Shown in pieces: positions 1 to 12,303 of a DNA stretch of 64,000 nt (positions are counted from its first letter, which is position 1; every line of letters starts with the position of its first letter). The notes under the pieces were generated by a model. The model ran no database searches. It was not told where the DNA came from and saw nothing but the letters and a program-made list of their open reading frames with translations. Source of the DNA: Rhynochetos jubatus (Eukaryota; Chordata; Aves; Eurypygiformes; Rhynochetidae); the NCBI GenBank assembly GCA_027574665.1, contig CM050676.1, positions 4,392,157 to 4,456,156 of the forward strand, given 5' to 3'. The translations under genes and the position numbers were made by a program.

Positions 1-2875
1 GCAGCAACCGCCCGTATTTTTCCACAGAATGTTTAATATAAACTATCAGCTCCTGAACACTCAAACAAAACCGTTTTGGAGCTAAACGCCGAGACCTCAG
101 ACATCTAATAGCTGCTGCTGAGTAGAGCCAGAGCGGGGAATCTGCCCCGGGAAGTATTTGGTTTCGAGCACGTGGCACCCGCAGCCACCCCAGGCAGCTC
201 CCAGACCCCCAAGAAAAGGGGATTGAAGTCCCTGCCGACCTCAGGCCCAGGGTCGCTTCTGCCGTAACTGCGGGCCAACCTACTTGGTGGCTTTATACTA
301 GAAGAAAATGTCACCACTTGAAGTGGATAGAACCCCCAGCCTTATTTTTATTTTGTAAGAGCAGCCTTACATAAACCAGAGGTGAGACTGGCGCAGTCTG
401 GGCTCTCGTGGGGTATTTAGGTCATGTGTTTACAGATCTTCAGTTGTTTAAGGTGAAATGTAAAACGTATTAGCTACCTACACCAGCAACCAGAGAGTGA
501 GGTTGTTCTAATGCAGAATAATCATACAGTCGTACTAGGGCTGCTTTCAAAATACCCAAATTGTTACTGTTCCACTGAGTCACCTGCTCACTTGAAGATA
601 AACCTTAAACTATTTTATTTAATTTGCTTTTCAAAGCTTTCTTGGTCATCCTTTGATCTTATTTACACTTTTGAAATTCCTTTATTACATCCTTTTTTTT
701 CTGGCATAACGTTGGAAAATGAATGTAATACTGGGACATAAATAAGGGAACGAAAAATGTCTTTGCTGAGTTTTTCGTTGTTGTTTTAAAGAAAAACTGT
801 CAATTATTCTACCTCTGGGACAGTTTCTCACAGCTACTTATAGTCAAGCTTCCCAGTAAACTTTGGTGGGTGTTACCACCTCTACTGGGTAAGTAATTCC
901 CTCCATGGGCTGTTTGGAAATGGGCTCAACAACTTCTTCTCAAAGAGGATTTAAATGTGGGGCATAAAAATCCACCAGGAAAATGTTTGCCCTGAACTAC
1001 AGGGATCAATGGTAAATCAGACTTATGACAAACGGAGGATGTACCTCATGACTTTAATTTCAAACTAAGATATAAAGGCAGAAAAAGTTTCTTTTTCCAG
1101 GTGAACCTGCTATGATCACGCTTGGCTTTTTATTAATGAGACTTAGTATACCTGACAGCCAGGATGCTCAGCTGTGCACAGTTTGTGCTGCAAGTTTTCT
1201 TTCTGTTCAACGGATCTCAGGCTGACCAGAGGGTAAAATAACCCAGGAATCACATTTCCATATACAAGTCCATGATACAGCTATGAATTTTTTATAGAAA
1301 TCTCCTGATATCTGGTATTTTACTGAAAATAATGGGAAGGTTGTAGTTTAATTAAAAGAAAAATTATTTCTCCTCCGTAACACTGACCTGCTAGGAACAA
1401 AATTCAAACTCAGGTTTTTGCCTTTTTTTTTTGTTTGGTTTTGTGCATTTTTTGCATACTTTGACAGGAAGGGTTACATATGAAAATAGTTATTTGGTTT
1501 CTGGAACTTTTATTCAGGTTTAGTTGGCTTGGAGCTTAGATAAACAGGAAAACCAGGACAGCAATAACTGAGTTCAGAAGAAATAAAAATGCCATTTAAC
1601 CATCACATTCTGTATGAGCTCTAAGTGGAATTTTCTCCCTCCCCACTACAGAAAAAGGAACTATGGTTTTTATGTTTAATAGATTCACTGCTGAGAATCC
1701 TCAACGATCTCAGAAGTGACTGAAAATGATAAAAGGATGCAGGGAATAGCAGATTTTGACTTTCTTTTCTAGCAGATGCACACTATTCATCAACTTTATC
1801 CACCACACTCTATGCCACATTTATTTTGCTAAAGAAAACCTTCCTAAATATTTTCCATTTCATCCAACATTTTTGGCTTGGTCTGTATTTAACAATTTGC
1901 CCTGAAAGGCATTAGCTGTGTTTTAAGCAGAGCATAGAAAGGAAGTGTTTCATTCTTTGGAACAAGAGAATTTTTTATTTTATGTGAATGAAATCTAAGT
2001 TGAGTGAATTACAACCCCTTAGAGCAGAACTAAGGCAAGTACTCGTATCGGACCCGGCCTGCCGCCTGCCTACACACACACGCATCCTTTATCTGCGCCG
2101 CACACGTCTCTGAAGCACGATATCTCCAAGAAACAACAGGCGTTCCCCTGAAATTCCAATCAGGAAAATATTATAATTATTTCCCATTGCCCATAAACCT
2201 CAGAAGCCAGAGGAGCACACAAGCAGGCACACGCAGATGGCCAACACGTGGCTCTGAACCACGACCAAGGGACAGGTATGGCCCCATCTTTGCACCGTCT
2301 TTGGGAAACGTGATTCCAGCTCATCCATCTGTGAAACCAAAAGAAACTCTTTGCTTTCAGGTGGCTGAGCCAAGGAGAACCTGCTCTACCAGCATCCACC
2401 TTGAGAAGTCATCTTCTCCTTCAGACCATATGAGCATCACGAAGCTGCCAACACGGCTTCTAACAAAGGGTGCAGCTCAGGGCATTCAGAAGTCCGGTGC
2501 TTGGCACCTGAACCAAAATGTTGGACAGTCATGACACTAGCTTGACTTAGGAGAGCTACAGTATTTCCTGGCTTTTTAAGTGCTCTAGAAGCTTAGGAAG
2601 AAGAGCCTGCTATTGTGGCTTTCACAGGGAGACAGGAGTGGGAGCAGGTTAGGACTGGACAGAGTCTTGGCTCATCGTAACTTGGCCTCCACACCAAAAC
2701 CCCTCATTCCACGCCGAGGACAGTGCGTAACCCTGCAGCCGCGCGACACCGAGCCACCCCACGGAGCCTGCCATGCTGCAGGATGCTGCCCAGCATCCCC
2801 ACTAGCAACAACAAACACGTGTTACCGTTCACATCCCAAGGGCTGGGGCAGCCTTCGCCTTTCACAGCCAGCCCT

Positions 2876-2929
2876 GCCGAAACCAGCATCCCCGCCGAAA
2901 CCAGCTTCCCCGCCGAAACCAGCATCCCC
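2876..2929. repeat. 18-bp minisatellite, three units
   Basis: Three head-to-tail copies of an 18-bp unit (GCCGAAACCAGCATCCCC, with one A-to-T change in unit 2) run from 2876 to 2929. Because the unit is a multiple of three, it stays open in several frames and produces Pro/Lys/Ala/Ser-repeat open frames. I take those as artefacts. Confidence 0.85.
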
Positions 2930-4884
2930 TTCCAGCAGAGGATGGGGAGAGGTTTGGGCCGTCTCTGTACTCAGAGCAGTGCGAACATGCCCTCATCCCC
3001 ACCGCAGCTGAAAGTGAGCTCTCCCAGGCTAACAGGGGCTGGCACTTGATCCGGCTCATCGAAAGAGTGTCCTAAACCCTGTGTCATAACCTTTAGCCTT
3101 TCAGTAAGTGGTGGTAAGGGGAGGGAATGGAAAGGGGAAGCAAACATGACAAGGAACTTGATAAAAAGCTGATTCTGGAGAGACTGCTTATTACATTGCC
3201 TCAAAATGCTATAAACAGAGAAGGCAACAGAGCCTTCCACTGATTAGGTTAAATTAATTTAAAACAGAAGCAAATACTGCTTGTCTAAGAGCTCTAGTTA
3301 CCTGGAAACACAGATAAACCCAAAACACGCGTTTCAAGGGCAGCAGGCACTATAGCTGGGTTTTTTTCATAAACCTGGTCCTCATGGAAAAATACAAACT
3401 TGGAAAGGGCTTTAATTAGCAATAGTTAATAATATACCAAAATACAAATATACAGGCAGTCTTTAATTAGATTTCATGGAATCAAGTCAAGTAATAGATA
3501 TACACACACACGATTGTTGTGTAACAGCAGTTCACTAATCGCTGTTTCTTTAAAACTAACTTTCAGAGAGGCAGAAGAGAATGAGGAATGTATCTGTGCT
3601 GGCCCCGTAATGTGGAGTTTCCTTAAGAGCCAGCTGAGACTGAATAGCAGAAGCTGGGATGGTTTAATGTTGCTGGCAGCAGCCTGTGGACAAATCCCAC
3701 GTGCACAGATCTGAGACCTGAACACGGCAAAGGACGTTGCAAACCTCCCTCCCATATGAAAACCTATCCCATTTTCTTTCTGGGTTAATAATACGAACCC
3801 TCTCCAAGTGTCAAAAGCCAGGACTGGATTCCTTCAGCTCTGAATGCATCCCTTCATGTGCTCAGAAACGCAGGGGCCAGCAGGCAGCCCATTTACTGCC
3901 GCGCTGCACTTCACCCTCAGCCTCCCAACACTTAACCTGCACGAGCCCCAGCTGTTTGTCCTTAAGAAAAAGTAGTCCAGCAGCTTCCAGATTTTTAGCC
4001 TAGCATGACCCTGTCAACAAGTGCTTCAAACTCCTTGTTTCCTTCCTATTAGCTGGCTAAATCACGACTTCAGAAAAGTTTTGCTACAATGGTGGCAAAA
4101 AATGCTACCCCAAAGAAAGGCTTGATACCCGCTGAGCAGTACGGAAGTTTTCAGGCCTGGAAGGAGGATTTAAGAGTTACACACTACACTGTGCTCCATG
4201 TCCAGGCCTTTCAGATACTGGCTGCATCATACACATTGGTGCTATCTGGCGAGAGCAAGCACGAGTTCTGGGCTCACATTAATCATTTTCCCATATTTTT
4301 AATACGTGCACTGTAGAGGTTTCTGAGGGCTGTGATTCAATAGGGGAAATAGAGTGAGTCAAGAAAAATCTGACACAAAAGCATTTCAAAGGTTCCTTTC
4401 TAGGACACATCTTAGTTTCAACTGTCAACCAAACCAAAATATCTGCTTACATGACCCCTGTGGTCTGTCGCTCTGCTTCGGCATGCTCCCAGGACCATTC
4501 CAGGTACCTGGGTACAGCTAATCCTCCCTTGCCTGAACTGGGCTCATTTTGGAACAAGAAACTGCAAACCTTGGTACTCAACTGCGTTTTTACAAGACCC
4601 TCTGTTGTAGCTGGTCTTATGGCATAAAACTATGGAATATGTCACTTATTTTAAATTAATTCCAAGAGATCCGCTTAATTTAAACGTGTATGTTCACCAG
4701 CCATCACTTTTCACTTGTTTAGACTAGACAAATCCTTTCAATGGTCTTAAAGCTACTCAGCCTGTTGACAATTTGAGTGTGAAGTAGGAGATTTGCTGCA
4801 TTATTTCATTTAGATGTGGGGCAGCAGCTGCTTCCATCGTGCCTATCCAGTGAACAGCAAATAACCGCTGCCAACACAGTCCAG

Positions 4885-4965
4885 AATATTGTTATTTATT
4901 TATACAGCACCATTCACAAGCATTGTGGTACTTAACAAACTTAAGCAGAACAAGCCACAAGCATA
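4885..4965. repeat. Possible ancient L3/CR1-like repeat remnant
   Basis: The stretch with TTATTTATTTATACAGCACC followed by AAGCATTGTGGTACTTAACAAAC resembles the terminal part of old amniote L3/CR1-type repeats as I remember them. It is diverged and short. RepeatMasker would settle it. Confidence 0.35.
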
Positions 4966-5230
4966 AACTGTGGCTGATCAGTAAAGAGACGACTTCATCT
5001 CAGATTTTACAGCAGCATCTGAGTCAGTGCTCCAGAGGTCTCCGGGAGAGATTCCACCATGGGGTGAACAGAAACATGGCATGAGGTGATAAACAAGTGG
5101 TCACGAGCATTAGTGTCACTGTGGATTTGCACCAGGTAGTTTGAGAAGCCAGAAAGAAGAGTTCGAGCAAGGAGAGAAACAAGAAGTGGCCAGTTTTCCC
5201 TCTGAAAGGCAGGTAGTGCCTGGGTGGACA

Positions 5231-5266
5231 TGAGGAGGAGGAGGAGGAAGAGGAGAAGGAGGAGGG
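5231..5266 (+). repeat. (GGA)n purine-rich microsatellite
   Basis: An imperfect GGA/GAA tract of about 36 bp. Read on the minus strand it gives the poly-Leu-like runs that open two spurious reading frames. Confidence 0.9.
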
Positions 5267-6636
5267 CTTGTTTGCTTTCTCGTGCTACTAAGGACAAGTT
5301 TCTTTGTCTTTCTCAAATGTCTGCATGAGCTCTGACCCCACCATCCTTCCACCTGTTCACAAGATGCTCTTCCAGGCTGCGCTAAACCCGCACACTCCCG
5401 GGGGGCACTGCCCTGACCAGGGACTGGTGTTATTGGGAACCACCACGGAGGTCTGGGCTCTGCTCCTGCAATCCACAGAAAATGGATGTCACCCTTTCCG
5501 TGATGGTGCCCCACCAAAACATGCTCACGGGGATGTGCAAACTTTGCTCACGGAGTTTGGGATTTGCTTGTTGATGATTCTGCTTCCCCACAGGCAGTAA
5601 AACTGCCCCAGGCTCAGAACCCACACTGCCCAAACGCATTTGCAAGTGGCCCTGCAGGCTGGCAGGGAGGTCCCAAAACCAAACTCAGTTGTTATTCAAC
5701 AGTTCCACTGCAGTATCCATGCATGTTTCACAAGTAACAGGACAGAAGCATTTGCTTTCCAGACCAGTGCACTGCGACCAGTGAAGAGTGGGAATGAGCT
5801 GGGGTTTTTTTCCTGTGGAAATTTAAAAGTTCATTCAGCTATTGGTGACTGGCACTGCAGGACTAAACAGAATACACAAACTATCTAGGGACAGACAATT
5901 CTTCCTGGAAAGGCAAAGAAATGAGAAAGTCCCTTTAGATGCCCTAGAAATGCAGTTTGGGAACGTGCATTTGAATATTCTACGCTTGGAGAAAGGTACT
6001 GCTGTAGTTTTGGTGAGGACAGCAATAGGACAGTCCATATTCTAGGTGGATGGGAGAAGATAAGGGCTTGCAGGAGCTGTGCACCGCTTTAATAGTTCAC
6101 ACTCTCCCAAGGAAAGAGAATTGACTGTTACCAAACTGGAACTAACCGAGCTGTATCTTTTATCCCGGCAACGGATTCCTGTGGGCAGTATCTCTGGCCT
6201 GGAGACATGAGTGGGTGGCTTTCCAACCAAGACCTCAGCCCATGAAACTTTCTGTCTGTGGCCGGGCCGGAGCAGGGTTCAGATAACACCCAGAACCCGC
6301 TCCGTTTCACCCGTCCCAGGGGGCAAGGCCAGGCTGGAGTCAAAACCTCATCCTCCAGCACTGTGCTGACAGACCGGGATTGTGCCTTAAGCCCGAGTGG
6401 GAAGATTTAAGTCGTTCTGAATCACAGACTTGGGCGGGGGGGGAGGGAACACGGACACGACACGACACATTATCTTTATTCCTAGTTCGGGGGCTGCTCT
6501 GCGGGGTTAGAGGCCGGGGGAGCCCCCCGTACATCCAGCCGACAAGCTGAGCCCATCCGGAGCGTGGTGCAGGCGGAGGAAGAGGCCGATGCGGGGGGGA
6601 GGATGCGGGGCCGACGCTGTTTAGGGAGCAACAACG

Positions 6637-6651
6637 GTTGCCAGGGGCGAC
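6637..6651 (+). promoter_or_regulatory. Near-perfect RFX X-box
   Basis: GTTGCC-AGG-GGCGAC: a perfect left half-site, a 3-nt spacer, and a right half-site with one change from GGCAAC. RFX-family factors bind GTNRCC(0-3N)RGYAAC. It lies 26 bp upstream of a perfect site. Confidence 0.5.
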
Positions 6652-6677
6652 GCGGTCCCCTCCCGTGTCCAGGGCGC

Positions 6678-6690
6678 GTTGCCAGGCAAC
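6678..6690 (+). promoter_or_regulatory. Perfect palindromic RFX X-box
   Basis: GTTGCCAGGCAAC is two perfect inverted half-sites with a 1-nt spacer, an exact match to the X-box bound by RFX1/2/3 dimers at ciliary and testis promoters. It sits inside a CpG island, which favours a functional site over chance. Confidence 0.8.
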
Positions 6691-9673
6691 GCGGGGAGCG
6701 CTTCCCAAACCAAACATCCCCATCCCCGCTCCCGCCCCGCCGCGAACGCACTAAATATGTCAGCGGGTATTTTCAGAAGCCCGGGAGGACTGACAAATAA
6801 TTTCTTTGCTATAGTAACTGCGAGGGGGGGAGGAGTGGGGGGTTGGTGCTTTGTTTTGGTTTTATTTTCTTTTATTTAATTGTTATTTCAGAATAAACGG
6901 ATTAACAGGCTGGACTGTGTTCGTCAAAGCAGATGCCCAGGAAAGGAACCTTTTTTGTTTGTGTTCTAAAAATGTTATTAAGGAGTTATTAAGGAGTTAA
7001 CCTCTTTTGGAGACGGCAGTAACTAGTCCTTGCACAAACCCCCACATCCCCCAGCCCACTGCCCAGGGACGCACTGCACAGGCAAACACCCACATCCCCA
7101 AGCAAGTACTCTTGCAACTTTTTTTTTTCCCACCTATATGTAGAATACTAGAAGTTTCCCAGAAGAATTTAGATCCCTTCAAAGCAGGATTTAGCTTACT
7201 TAAAACAGATTTACTTTTCTTGGTGGTATCAAAGGCTGGGGGTACGGTAGCCTGGCTGGGAAGGAAGCTTTCGGGAGAGGGTGTGTATGGCTTCTGAGCA
7301 TCCTCCGACTTGATGAAGAGGAGAAACTCCGCAGAAAGATGTTTTCTTCTAGTACCATGAACATGGGAAACATTTAAATTCTCTACTTTTCATTTTTTAC
7401 ATTAAAATTTGAGGCAACTAATCTTAAGCAAAAATTCCTGAGCACTCAGAGGATTTTAAGGGAAAGCTTGCTCTCTGTGGAAATAAAGAATAGAGACAGG
7501 CTTTTGTTGAGCTGGTGGAAACAGATCATTGTCCTGGGTGCAGCGCTACAATCTAAAACATAAAAGTTCTGCTGTGCTTGCTAATCATCACTGAGGCCAC
7601 ATGCTGCTGTCACAGGCCCCCAAATTCAATAGGGGCAGAATTTGGGCAGAATTTGTCCCTCCAACTTTTCCATCTAAGCTTAGGCACCGGCATCACACCA
7701 GTTCACCTCCACAGTGATTAACGATAAAGCTTATCACTAAAGTTGCTGATTTCCAAGTGTTCGGGTGCTTTTAGTACTTCCTTTGGCCTTTATCTACTAA
7801 TGGCAGAGTCCTCCAGGGCACTGCACAGAACTGCAGCAATGCCTTCACTCCTCTGAGGCAGGTGTCACAAAAAGCAAAAATCACGCATCCACTGGCTAAA
7901 AAATGAAAAGCCCTAGTACTGGGCACTTGTAAAATAAGGCCTTTCAAAAATATTGTTCTTTATTTCATGATTTCTTTTTTTTTAAACTATTGCTGACCTC
8001 AGCCTCCAAACTGCTCCTTGGTATTTTCACATTTTATTTATCTATCTCCTTCTCGGGGGACTCACGTGCTTCTTGCATGAGAACGCCAGACCCAGGAACA
8101 TTTTGAAGGAAGCAGGTGATCTTTCTCTTGCCATGCTCAGAGCAGCATTCAACAGAGAGCAGGCACTTAGGCAAGACAGCCAAGAGTTCGGCATAGCTTG
8201 GCAACTTAAAAATGACAGCTGAAAATTAAGACATGTCATAACTTGAAGAATTCCCTCAGCAAAGGGATAAAACATGCACCATTTGCAGCTATTCGAGGTG
8301 ATCCAATGGTGTTTGCATTCACCACACAAAAACCTCAAGATAAGCTCCTTTACTTAGCAATAGCCTTGCATATTTTACCTTTACTTCAGCACTCACATCT
8401 CCATGTGAAACACAGGTAAAAGATGCTTTGACATAGCAACGTCTGGCCAAGTAAAGGGCTTCAAACGATAACTCTGGCTAAAAGGAACATCTTTGGCGTG
8501 ACAGCAGAAGCAGCACAGATGAACGTGACCAACCTTTTGATAACTCTGGTCTCACTCAAATGCCAGCCTGAAAAGCAAACCAAAACCTGCTGCCTAGACC
8601 CCCTTGCTCCTTCCACCAAGATTACCAGAGTGATATCTCTGCTGGCACAGACCCAAGACCTATCAACTCATTTCAGAGTGTAAAAGAGGCTCCCTGCCCT
8701 GAAAGACCCACTATTCTTATTCCTTATTAAGATGGGCAAATTAAGTCCGAGATTCTTCTCATGCCATTCCTTTCTGCTAAGTGCCCTGCTTTAATATGCT
8801 AAAAAGTTACCGCTGGGATGAGGAAAACACATTAAAACTGAGAGCTGACACCTCTCAAGTGTAGATGCTGCGGGGAAGAGGGGGGGCAGGTTGTATGGTT
8901 TCAGTTGCTGGAGTCCTGTTACTCCCACGGAGCTCCGCCTGACAAGAAAAAGGGTTTCCAGCTTTCCAATTTGTACTGAAAAAGTAAAAAGCACCCAGTT
9001 TCAGAAAGTCACAATTTAAACAGTTGGCTTTCCTTTAAAGGAAAGTCCAACCTTGAACTTTTCAGAATTCTGGGCTCATGGGGGAGCAGGCAGTTTATCC
9101 ACAATCATATAGCAGCAGCTCAAGCCCGCCCTTTTTCTTTTTTTTTTTTTTTTTTGCAAAGCACCTTTCTACCGTTGCTTACCAGAAAATGAAATGTGCA
9201 TCCACTTCTCGCAAGAAGAGAGCGGCGTGAAGTGTGACTGGAGGAGCTATTTCCAGCCTGCAGCACTTTCTGCATGTGCTGAGCAGTTTATCGAAGAGAC
9301 CGTGAAATGCTAACGATCTCCAGACTGCTTCAGATACAGTTCTAAATAGAAGGGAAAAGTATCTTTGAGAGATTTTTTTTTTTTCCCATTCCATCTCCAG
9401 AAACCATACAAAACTTTTAACACCTCCCTTTGGCTAAAGCTTTCCAAGTTACACTTGATAAGGGAAAACAGATGGGGGGTGGGGGAGTGGATAGAGATGA
9501 TCTGACAGAGCTAAAATACCCATTAGTGGTAAATTCCACGGATCTCCTTCCCCTCCCAAAAAAAAAAAAAAAAAAAAGCAGACTGCATGGGTCAGATTCC
9601 ACCCGCAAACCGAGAAACCAGCTCCAACCACATTCACCCAGACAGCCCTTTTTATTCTCTTGCTTGTCTAAGT

Positions 9674-9688
9674 GGCTGCTAGGCAACC
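9674..9688. promoter_or_regulatory. X-box-like site
   Basis: GGCTGCTAGGCAACC differs by one base from the good X-box GGTTGCTAGGCAACC. The right half-site is perfect. It lies in AT-rich, non-island sequence, so chance is a fair alternative. Confidence 0.35.
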
Positions 9689-11380
9689 TGAGCAGCATTG
9701 CTGCTCATATGCATTAAGTATTAACTATTATTTCATTCCTTCCCCCCTTTCTACAAAAGGCAGCAACCTCAATTCATAGCAGACGGATCTGTTCCCAAAA
9801 GCGAACGCAGGGCCAAGCTGAGCTGGAAAGAGGGATAAAGCCACGTAAGGGTTGTATATACCCAGTTACCTATAAGATGCTCGACGCAGGCGCTATGGGA
9901 TGCGTAGGATTTCCAGCACCCCGCGTTACCCACCTACTCCAAGAACCCTCATTAGGGGCTGAAGCCCTAATTTTTAGTATCCCAGGAGGTGCAGCTACTC
10001 TGAGCCAAGCTCCACAGGTAACTGCGCTGCCTACCCAGGGATTCTGAAACCCTGCGTTAAGTTTCGTGCCCAGAGTGAAGCGATCAAACACCCCTGCTGC
10101 TCCTGCCGCATGCAGCCCTTGAGCAGTGAACGGCGTCACTTCCGAGGTGGCAACTCTCCCCAAAAGCCCAATTTTGCCAGGATGGGTCACAGAGCCGTAA
10201 AGCAGGGGAGACGGACAGCAGAAAGGATGCTCTTGCCCTGCCCAAGGGCAAACAAAGGTAGAATTCGAGAGACTACCCAGTGTGCCATGGTTTCTGGTCC
10301 CCTCTCTCCTGTGATCAGTTCTACAAGTAGCATGCCCATCTTTGCCAAAGGCAACTCTTCCAGCAGTTTCAGCAGACATTGTGCCTGAAGCAACAAAATT
10401 GGGACAGGACAAAAGAAAGCAGCAGCTGCCGGTTCAGAAATGGCACGGATACTTAAGCTCAGCAAAGAAATTCAGCAACACACTTAGCTCCCCTTGACAG
10501 CCTGGTCCCAAACTTTGGTGACACTCCTGTACCCAAAGTGTCCAGAACAACCCTTTACAATGGAGGAGGAAGGTGCTGCTAAGGACAACACATTTTTCAC
10601 CTGCAGGAAAGCTCTGAACGCAGAAGGAAGCTGCCCTGGGAGAAAAGGCTGCTGACAGGCAGGGCCCAGCACTCTTCCAGCCCAGTGACATTTTTGAGTA
10701 ATTACAAAACCTTAAAATCTATTATAATGTTAATCTGCTGGCTAGTTGTTGTGGAGAAGTGTAATTAGATGTTGTGTAGCTACCGTGCAGACTGGAAGGA
10801 ATGCTAAGAATGCCTTCACTTGCAAACCAAGCAACAGCAGGAAGACCAGGAGCTGGAGCAGAGAGGGGCATCCACACACCTTTAGAGCCTGGAGTCCAGC
10901 TACAGAGCAGGTCCCTCCAGATCCCTCCTTCAGATGCAGAAAGCCCCACTGCAGTCAAAACACAAGCTGCCAAGCAATGGCAACGTTCAGCCAAGCCACC
11001 AGCTAGGGAGCCATGAGAAAATAAGGCATGCTTTATTTCCACCTTTACTCACTCCTCCCTATACATGTGCATCAGACCAGGGACTAGGAGGGTATCACTC
11101 TGCATTGCACTTCACACTGCTATGCTCCAAACAAGCGTTTGCCTCAACTGAGAGCATCCTATTGATTTATGTCACCAGCTTAATTCAAGTTTTCAGGCTA
11201 AGTGTTTTCTGTAACACAGCCCAGCCTGAAAATGTTTGGTTTTCAAACTACGAGGTGTTTCCTGGGCTGGGGCTGCACTCAGTAGTGGGCTGCAGCTGAG
11301 GATGACACAACCTTTTAAAATTAAAACAAGTCACACACAATGACTCTACCCATTTCACAATTAAGAGAAGCATTAATTAA

Positions 11381-11405
11381 GGGGGGGGGGGGGGGGGCGC
11401 GGGGG
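11381..11405 (+). repeat. G homopolymer, 17 G then CGC then 5 G
   Basis: A run of 17 consecutive G residues, interrupted by CGC and followed by GGGGG. It can form a G-quadruplex. Length is also prone to sequencing and assembly error. Confidence 0.9.
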
Positions 11406-12289
11406 TTAGAGGAGGTGTGGTGTTGTTTTGTTTGTTTGGGTTTTTTATAAAACATTCATCTTTCAGCATATTTGGAACCAGAATCAGACATCATTTCATT
11501 TCTGAAACATTAAAAGGGCTCACAGATTTGATATAAATGTTTCTCCACAAAATAAATTGATTAAATAAAAAGCAAATTGGAGTCCCTAGAGCTTTGTAAC
11601 CGTAAACTTCACGTAGCAGTTTTATAATTTGCAGGTGGAAATACAGAAGAGTATTCAATTGCAGTCCAGTGCAAGTACCTAGTTACTCTGCAAAACAGTA
11701 TTTTTAAGCTATATCAATAGTACCTAAATTATTTAGGGGTGGAAAAAACAAATCCATCTCTGCTAGAAGGGAAAGCCATCAGCTGCTGAGAACAAAGTAA
11801 CTACCCTCCTAAGGCCAAATCATCAACAAGGCAAATACTAGCAGAAAAGTGCAGCACCCTTAGCAAAAAGTTTTCTAGGAATACTCTCTCAGTCCAAAAT
11901 ACAAACAGTAGAGCACATCTTCTATGATATGGCATTTTACAGAGGAGCAGAAAAGGCAGAGGAGCAACACCCCAAGCATCACTTCCTCTGGGCGAAGGCA
12001 TGGGACAGCAAATTGACCTGGCAAAGCGAGTGACTGCAAGGCCCAGCGCTTGGGACACCTGCTTATGCCTTTTCCCCTGGATATTTCAAATGGCAGCCAC
12101 CCGTCATACCTGGTCACGCAGTGTTTAAGTAGCAAGAGACACCCCATGTGGGGCAGAGTGTCTCTCCTGTGCCACTCCAACCCCAAACCAGCACGCGCCG
12201 CGCTCTGGTGTTATCTCACCGCCATCACCTGCCCGCTCTGGGTCCCTTGTCACCGAGAGCGGCACAGGTTGTAATTCTGAAATCGTGTT

Positions 12290-12303
12290 GGGGGGGGGGG
12301 GGG
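12290..12303 (+). repeat. G homopolymer, 14 G
   Basis: An uninterrupted 14-G run, less than 1 kb from the 17-G run at 11,381. Confidence 0.9.

Larger units (their letters stand above)
1..6420. other. Non-coding stretch, probably intron of the gene to the left
   Basis: I see no exon with conserved protein sequence on either strand here. Open frames are short and have no recognisable domain. Composition is AT-rich with poly-T and poly-A runs, as in avian introns. The stretch contains an 18-bp minisatellite near 2.88 kb, a purine-rich (GGA)n tract near 5.23 kb and a possible ancient interspersed repeat near 4.9 kb. By synteny with ACSBG2 and MLLT1 it could be part of RFX2 intron 1 on the minus strand. 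That is inference, because no RFX2 coding exon is visible. Confidence 0.4.
6425..6760. promoter_or_regulatory. Small CpG island with RFX X-box motifs
   Basis: GC content and CpG density rise sharply between about 6.42 and 6.76 kb and fall back to AT-rich sequence on both sides. The island carries a perfect X-box (6678-6690) and a near-perfect one (6637-6651), and also short CACGA iterations near 6455-6468. I found no coding exon. The most economical reading is an internal promoter or enhancer, possibly an alternative first exon of RFX2 on the minus strand or of an unannotated transcript. Transcription direction cannot be decided from sequence alone. Confidence 0.6.

Noticed and set aside
2613-3049. 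Open frames with PKPASP repeats
   Set aside because: They are translations of the 18-bp minisatellite at 2876-2929.
5007-5297. Poly-Leu open frame on the minus strand
   Set aside because: Product of the (GGA)n tract.
9870-10412. 180-codon minus-strand frame
   Set aside because: Low-complexity, no domain or codon signal, overlapped by frames on the other strand; size is expected by chance.
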